A DNA stretch of 64,000 bases from Pezicula radicicola (lineage: Eukaryota; Ascomycota; Leotiomycetes; Helotiales; Dermateaceae): assembly GCA_003008705.1 (NCBI GenBank), contig PDUO01000106.1, positions 31,995 to 95,994 on the forward strand, read 5' to 3'. The notes under the pieces are model-generated. The model had not been told where the DNA came from. It did not search any database and saw only the letters and a program-made list of their open reading frames with translations. This document shows positions 60,117 to 64,000 of the stretch, one piece after another. The position numbers and the translations under genes were made by a program. The stretch's first letter is position 1, and the number at the start of each line of letters is the position of its first letter.

Positions 60117-60485
60117 CTAGGCGGCGTTATTTCCGGTTATCCTCGCGGAGCTAGCTTTTTCCTTCCCTTTCTTGTCTATCGATCTGTTGTCGCCTGGAAG
60201 GTCAGTGGCTTTGTTCTCCAAATGTGCCCTGCCTTTAGGAGTAAGAAGCCATTTTAGACAATGGTTGTCCCAATGGTTGGTCTTGCCGCAGTGCTTGCAT
60301 GGTGTTCTCCCTTGGCCTTGACGCCCATCTTTTCCTCCTTGATTCTTCGATCGACTTCGGTCTTGGTTCCTCCCGTTAGATAAACCACCGTACTTTGCAG
60401 TCTCGGACTTTTGATCATAGAAGAGCTTGGCTTCCTTCAGCCGGTTGATGACAGTGTCCCACGCAGGAGGATCACCTGACATCAA
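60117..60485 (-). mobile_element. Retrotransposon gag fragment with CCHC zinc knuckle
   Basis: The minus frame has SGDPPAWDTVINRLKEAKLF, a basic Arg/Asn/Gly-rich stretch (GRNQDRSRSKNQGGKDGRQG), then CKHCGKTNHWDNHC, a C-x2-C-x4-H-x4-C zinc knuckle, and a Lys-rich tail ending in a stop at 60117. This is the end of a Gag protein as in Ty1/copia-type retrotransposons. The frame opens without an ATG; the rest of Gag and pol is absent or beyond recognition in the flanking AT-rich DNA. It retains CpA/TpG far better than its flanks. Confidence 0.65.
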
Positions 60486-61580
60486 GATTCCGATTTAAGT
60501 CGCTTTGACCGTATTGCATATGATGTACAGCACCACTAAAATCATAATCTAATCCACATTCCCGCTCTCACCAACATTTACCAACTCATCCCATTCATCC
60601 TATTCCCTTTTGCTGTTAACTCTTCATTCTGTTGTCAACTACACCCTCTTTCTCTCCTAAATTCCAAGTCTCTAGCTTCTGCGATGCAGTAGATATTCCA
60701 CGAAGGCAGTGTAGTATCCTGCCTTCTACCTTCTGTATAATCCATGTTCTCATCCTAACTAGTATAACTGAATCCCACTAGGGCTGGTGGGATTTAATTT
60801 CCTATATAACTATAATAATAATAATAATAATATAAGGTTAGTAGGATTTAAAAACTAGGCTAGTAGGATTTATAGAAAAATCATAGTTAGAAGTACTATT
60901 AAAGTACTATAAGTATATAAATAACTTAACTAGGACTACTGAATCTATTATAATTATTAGATTTATTATATTCTAAGTTATTATTAAGGTAGTATAACCC
61001 TAAGTAGTAGTTAGGGTTATAAGAATAGATATCTAGATAAGGTTTAATATTAAAATATACTTAATATATTAAGGAGTACTAGGATAAGAGGGAAGGGGAG
61101 GGAAAAAAAAGAGTAAAATATATATAAAGATTTAATAATATATTTATTATTATTATAGAATTTATAGTTTATTTATCTAATTTCAAGGTTATAGTATATT
61201 AGAAGTATTAGTTTATTATATTACCTAATTAAATTAAATCCTATTTTATACCTAAATACCTATATAGTTTTATTAAAGAAATATATTAAAAAATCTAAAA
61301 ATCTATTTATAGAATTAATAGATTAATCTAAGATAAGGAGGAGTTAAGTTAGTATATATTCTTATTTCTATTAGATATATCTATACTAGTTATAGTATTA
61401 GTAGTCTCTAGAGTTAATAGATTCTAGTATATATTTAATATAAATATAAATAAAGGATTAGAATATCTATTTATTTCTAAGATAGTATAAAGAATATAAG
61501 AGTATTATAATATAGTATATAAATAGAAGAACCTCTAGAAAAGAAGATAACTAAAGAAGAGTAATCTATAGGAAGTACCT

Positions 61581-61840
61581 AATATACTATAGTGAAGTAG
61601 GGTCTAATACTAGTGATTTTTTAAGTAAGGTTATAAATTAGTATTTTTTAAGATTACTAGAGACTAGGATAGTAGTATAAGTATACCCGAATCTAAGAGT
61701 ATATAAGATAAAGTTAAAAAGGGTATTAGTAAAGGATTTAAAAAGGTAGAAGAGATTAAGTAGAAGAAGATTAAAGTTATAAATAAATCCTAAGAGCCTA
61801 ATCTATAGTTATAGTATTTAAGAGAGTCTAGGTATTTAAA
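61581..61840. repeat. Copy 1 of a diverged direct repeat (partner near 63586)
   Basis: TATACTATAGTGAAGTAGGG then TCTAATACTAGTGATTTTTT aligns, with scattered transitions, to the segment starting near 63586. Similarity extends weakly upstream to about 61.2 kb. This copy has almost no CpA/TpG left. Confidence 0.6.
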
Positions 61841-62999
61841 AGAAAAGAATATAAAGAAAATATAAGTATTAGTTTAATCTATTAATAATAAGGATAGTTC
61901 TATATTAGAAGTTATCTATTATTTATTTATATAGATAATCTAAATAACCTAGAAGATAATTAAAACTAAGGTTATAAGTTATTTTATATTAATAGAGGTT
62001 AATTAGAAGAAGAGTAGCTAGAAAGCTAGTAAACTATTTAATAGCTAGATAGATAAGACTATATTCTAGAGTTATATATAATAGTAAAAGTAGATATTAA
62101 ATTATATCTACTAGGTTAAGAGAATACCTATAGACTAGAAGTCTATATTTAAGATAACTAGAAAGTAATAAAGGGTATTTAACTAATTAAAGATAATAAT
62201 AAAGGAAGTAATTAACTAAGGAGAAGGAGATAAGTTAATATAAAAGTAAGTCTAAAAGGAAGTTAAAAACTAAGTATTATAGTTTTATATTATATTATTA
62301 AACTATGAATTAGATAATAACTAGTACTAGAGTAGTATTATTAGTAGATTAGTAGTTTTAGTATTATAGTCTAGAGGTAGATAGTCTAATATAGAAGATT
62401 ATATATCTATTTTATCTAGTATTATTAAGTTAACTAGATTAATAGTAATTTTTTAAGTATACTAGACCTAATAAACTAGTATTACCTAGAAGGTATAAGA
62501 AGATATAAGCTAGGAGGAAGCTAAAGAGACTAGCTAGAGCTATATAGAATTAATATAATAGATAAGCTAGAAATTTATAATATTAATATCTAGCCTAGGT
62601 ATACCTAGCTCTATCTCTTATTACTTAACTAACCTAGGGCTAGGTTGATTTAATTTTAATAGTAGTAGAATAAGATAGTTATAAGATATAGGGGCTAGGT
62701 TAGTTTATTTTCAGGACTAGGTTAGTTTATAAAAATAAGTAGAAAGGAGGTTATATAAGAAGTTATAAATATCAAGAAATAATAAACTATATATAGTGAT
62801 TCTAACCTTATTCTTAGAATTATAAAATTCAAAGTTAGAGGTATATTATAATTATTTATACTTATTCTTATAGTTTTAATATTTATTATTCTTAAGCTTA
62901 GATAACCTAGATAGACTTATATATATAGGGGTTTATATTATATAGGAAGAAGAGAAGATATATAAAGGATAGAGTTTATATTAATATTATATTTAGAGT

Positions 63000-63180
63000 A
63001 AATAATTATCTAAGTAATAAAAGTAACTAAGCTATAAACTAATTAAACTATAAATAATTAAGTTATAAACTATTAAGTTATAAATAATCAAGCTATAAAT
63101 AACTAAGCTATAGATAACCAAGCTATAAATAACTAAGTAACTAATAACTAAGTTATAAACTAACTATAGACTAGTTTAAC
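63000..63180. repeat. Degenerate AAGCTATAAATAACT short tandem repeats
   Basis: Around ten imperfect copies of AACTAAGCTATAAAT-like units of 13-15 bp. The units differ mainly by A/G and C/T transitions. Confidence 0.75.
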
Positions 63181-63585
63181 TACCTACTAATATTTAAAGT
63201 TATAGTCTATAAGAAGTACTAATATACTATATTATTTAACGAGATTAAGGCCTACTTTAGTATAGATAATCTATATAGATTTAGAAAGGAGGAGTAGTAA
63301 AGGATTATAGACTAGATTAAGTATATTATAGGATTAATTTCTAATCAAGATATTCTAACCTAAAATCCCTTTCTATTCCTAGTAGATATATTAAAGTCTA
63401 TTTAAATATTATTACTACTATAGATAAATAAACTATAGTATATATTCTATAGTATTAATAACTAATTACTATACTAGTATATCTATAAAGATATATAGAA
63501 AATATAAAGGTATTATAAGATAGAATATAACTAGAAGAATCTAAATAAGAAAGGATAGTTGAAAAAGAATACTAGCTAGATTATA

Positions 63586-63850
63586 GTATCTATACTATAG
63601 TAGAGTAGGGTATAATACTAGTAGTTTTTTATCCAAGGTCCAAAGTTAAGGTATTTTAAGATTAGTAGGAGAGTTGAGAGCTAGAGTAGTCTCTAGAGTA
63701 ACCCCTAGCTCGAGAGTATATAGGATAGGATAGAGAGAGTAATTAACGAGGACTAGAACTAAGTCTAGGTAGTCTAATATTAGAAGATTAAGGCTATTAA
63801 TAAGTCTCTCAAGCTAAATCTATAACTATAATTTATAGGATAGGTCTAGT
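63586..63850. repeat. Copy 2 of the diverged direct repeat, less mutated
   Basis: TATACTATAGTAGAGTAGGG then TATAATACTAGTAGTTTTTT matches the copy about 2.0 kb upstream but keeps more CpA and CpG (TATCCAAGGTCCAAAG; CTAGCTCGAGAG). The two copies therefore record unequal mutation of a duplicated sequence. Confidence 0.6.
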
Positions 63851-64000
63851 ACCTAGTCTAGTTTAACCCTATAGAATTATATTAGTTAATTAAGCTAATT
63901 AACTAGGATAATAAAGTTAAGTTATATATTATCTATAAGGTATTTAATAAGATAATTTAAGATAGATAGGGTATTACTATTAAAGGTATTATTAGAAAGG

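Larger units (their letters stand above)
60780..64000. other. Heavily RIP-like AT-rich block, probably decayed retroelement(s)
   Basis: CpA and TpG dinucleotides are almost missing over long stretches while G and C survive in GG, GA, CC, CT and GC contexts, as after saturating CpA-directed C-to-T mutation. No frame of useful length. It contains an internal direct repeat (about 61200-61850 and 63350-63860) and a 13-15-bp repeat cluster at about 63000-63180, both listed separately. Confidence 0.8.

Overview
The window looks like a filamentous ascomycete (Pezizomycotina) chromosome segment. Introns are short (35-109 bp) with GT..AG ends. It holds multidomain highly reducing polyketide synthases, an NRPS, NLR/HET-type allorecognition gene remnants and Tc1-type elements. 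It also carries the marks of repeat-induced point mutation (RIP): AT-rich blocks almost without CpA/TpG, and broken genes whose premature stops are nearly all TAG (or TAA) at positions where the family has Gln or Trp. Moderate-GC gene islands alternate with AT-rich gene-poor blocks (about 18.0-19.85, 20.8-22.0, 40.9-41.3, 46.1-49.2, 53.0-54.2, 59.0-60.1 and 60.8-64 kb). I assign no species.

Layout. 0.2-5.15 kb: broken NB-ARC/TPR (NLR-like) gene with a glycine-rich, low-complexity C-terminal extension, split by an (AT)7 tract. 5.6-6.3 kb: dead alpha/beta-hydrolase. 6.8-9.6 kb: a gene of unknown function divergent from an intact FHA-domain Ser/Thr kinase. 9.7-14.1 kb: truncated HR-PKS remnant (KS-AT-DH-start of MT). 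14.4-16.8 kb: two divergent hypothetical genes around a six-unit hairpin-rich repeat array. 20.0-20.6 kb: remnant of a nucleotidyltransferase-like family.

22.0-40.9 kb: a dead secondary-metabolite cluster. It holds an HR-PKS (KS-AT-DH-MT-ER-KR), an MFS exporter, an SDR-type reductase, an ankyrin regulator, an FAD oxidoreductase and an A-T-C NRPS, with a Tc1 transposase relic and two different TA-flanked MITEs among them. An UNC93-like fragment and an intact metal-dependent amidohydrolase (42.5-43.9 kb) follow, then a degenerate F-box-like gene and a HET-domain scrap.

49.96-58.6 kb: an intact four-gene catabolic island: sarcosine-oxidase-like flavoenzyme, serine/threonine dehydratase, Rieske oxygenase and dimethylglycine-oxidase-like fusion protein. 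Together these would demethylate glycine betaine stepwise to glycine and move carbon on, via serine, to pyruvate. The window ends in heavily mutated retroelement-type sequence with a gag zinc-knuckle scrap at 60.1-60.5 kb.

Intron positions were placed by eye from GT..AG signals and frame continuity. Domain names come from motif recognition only, with no database search.
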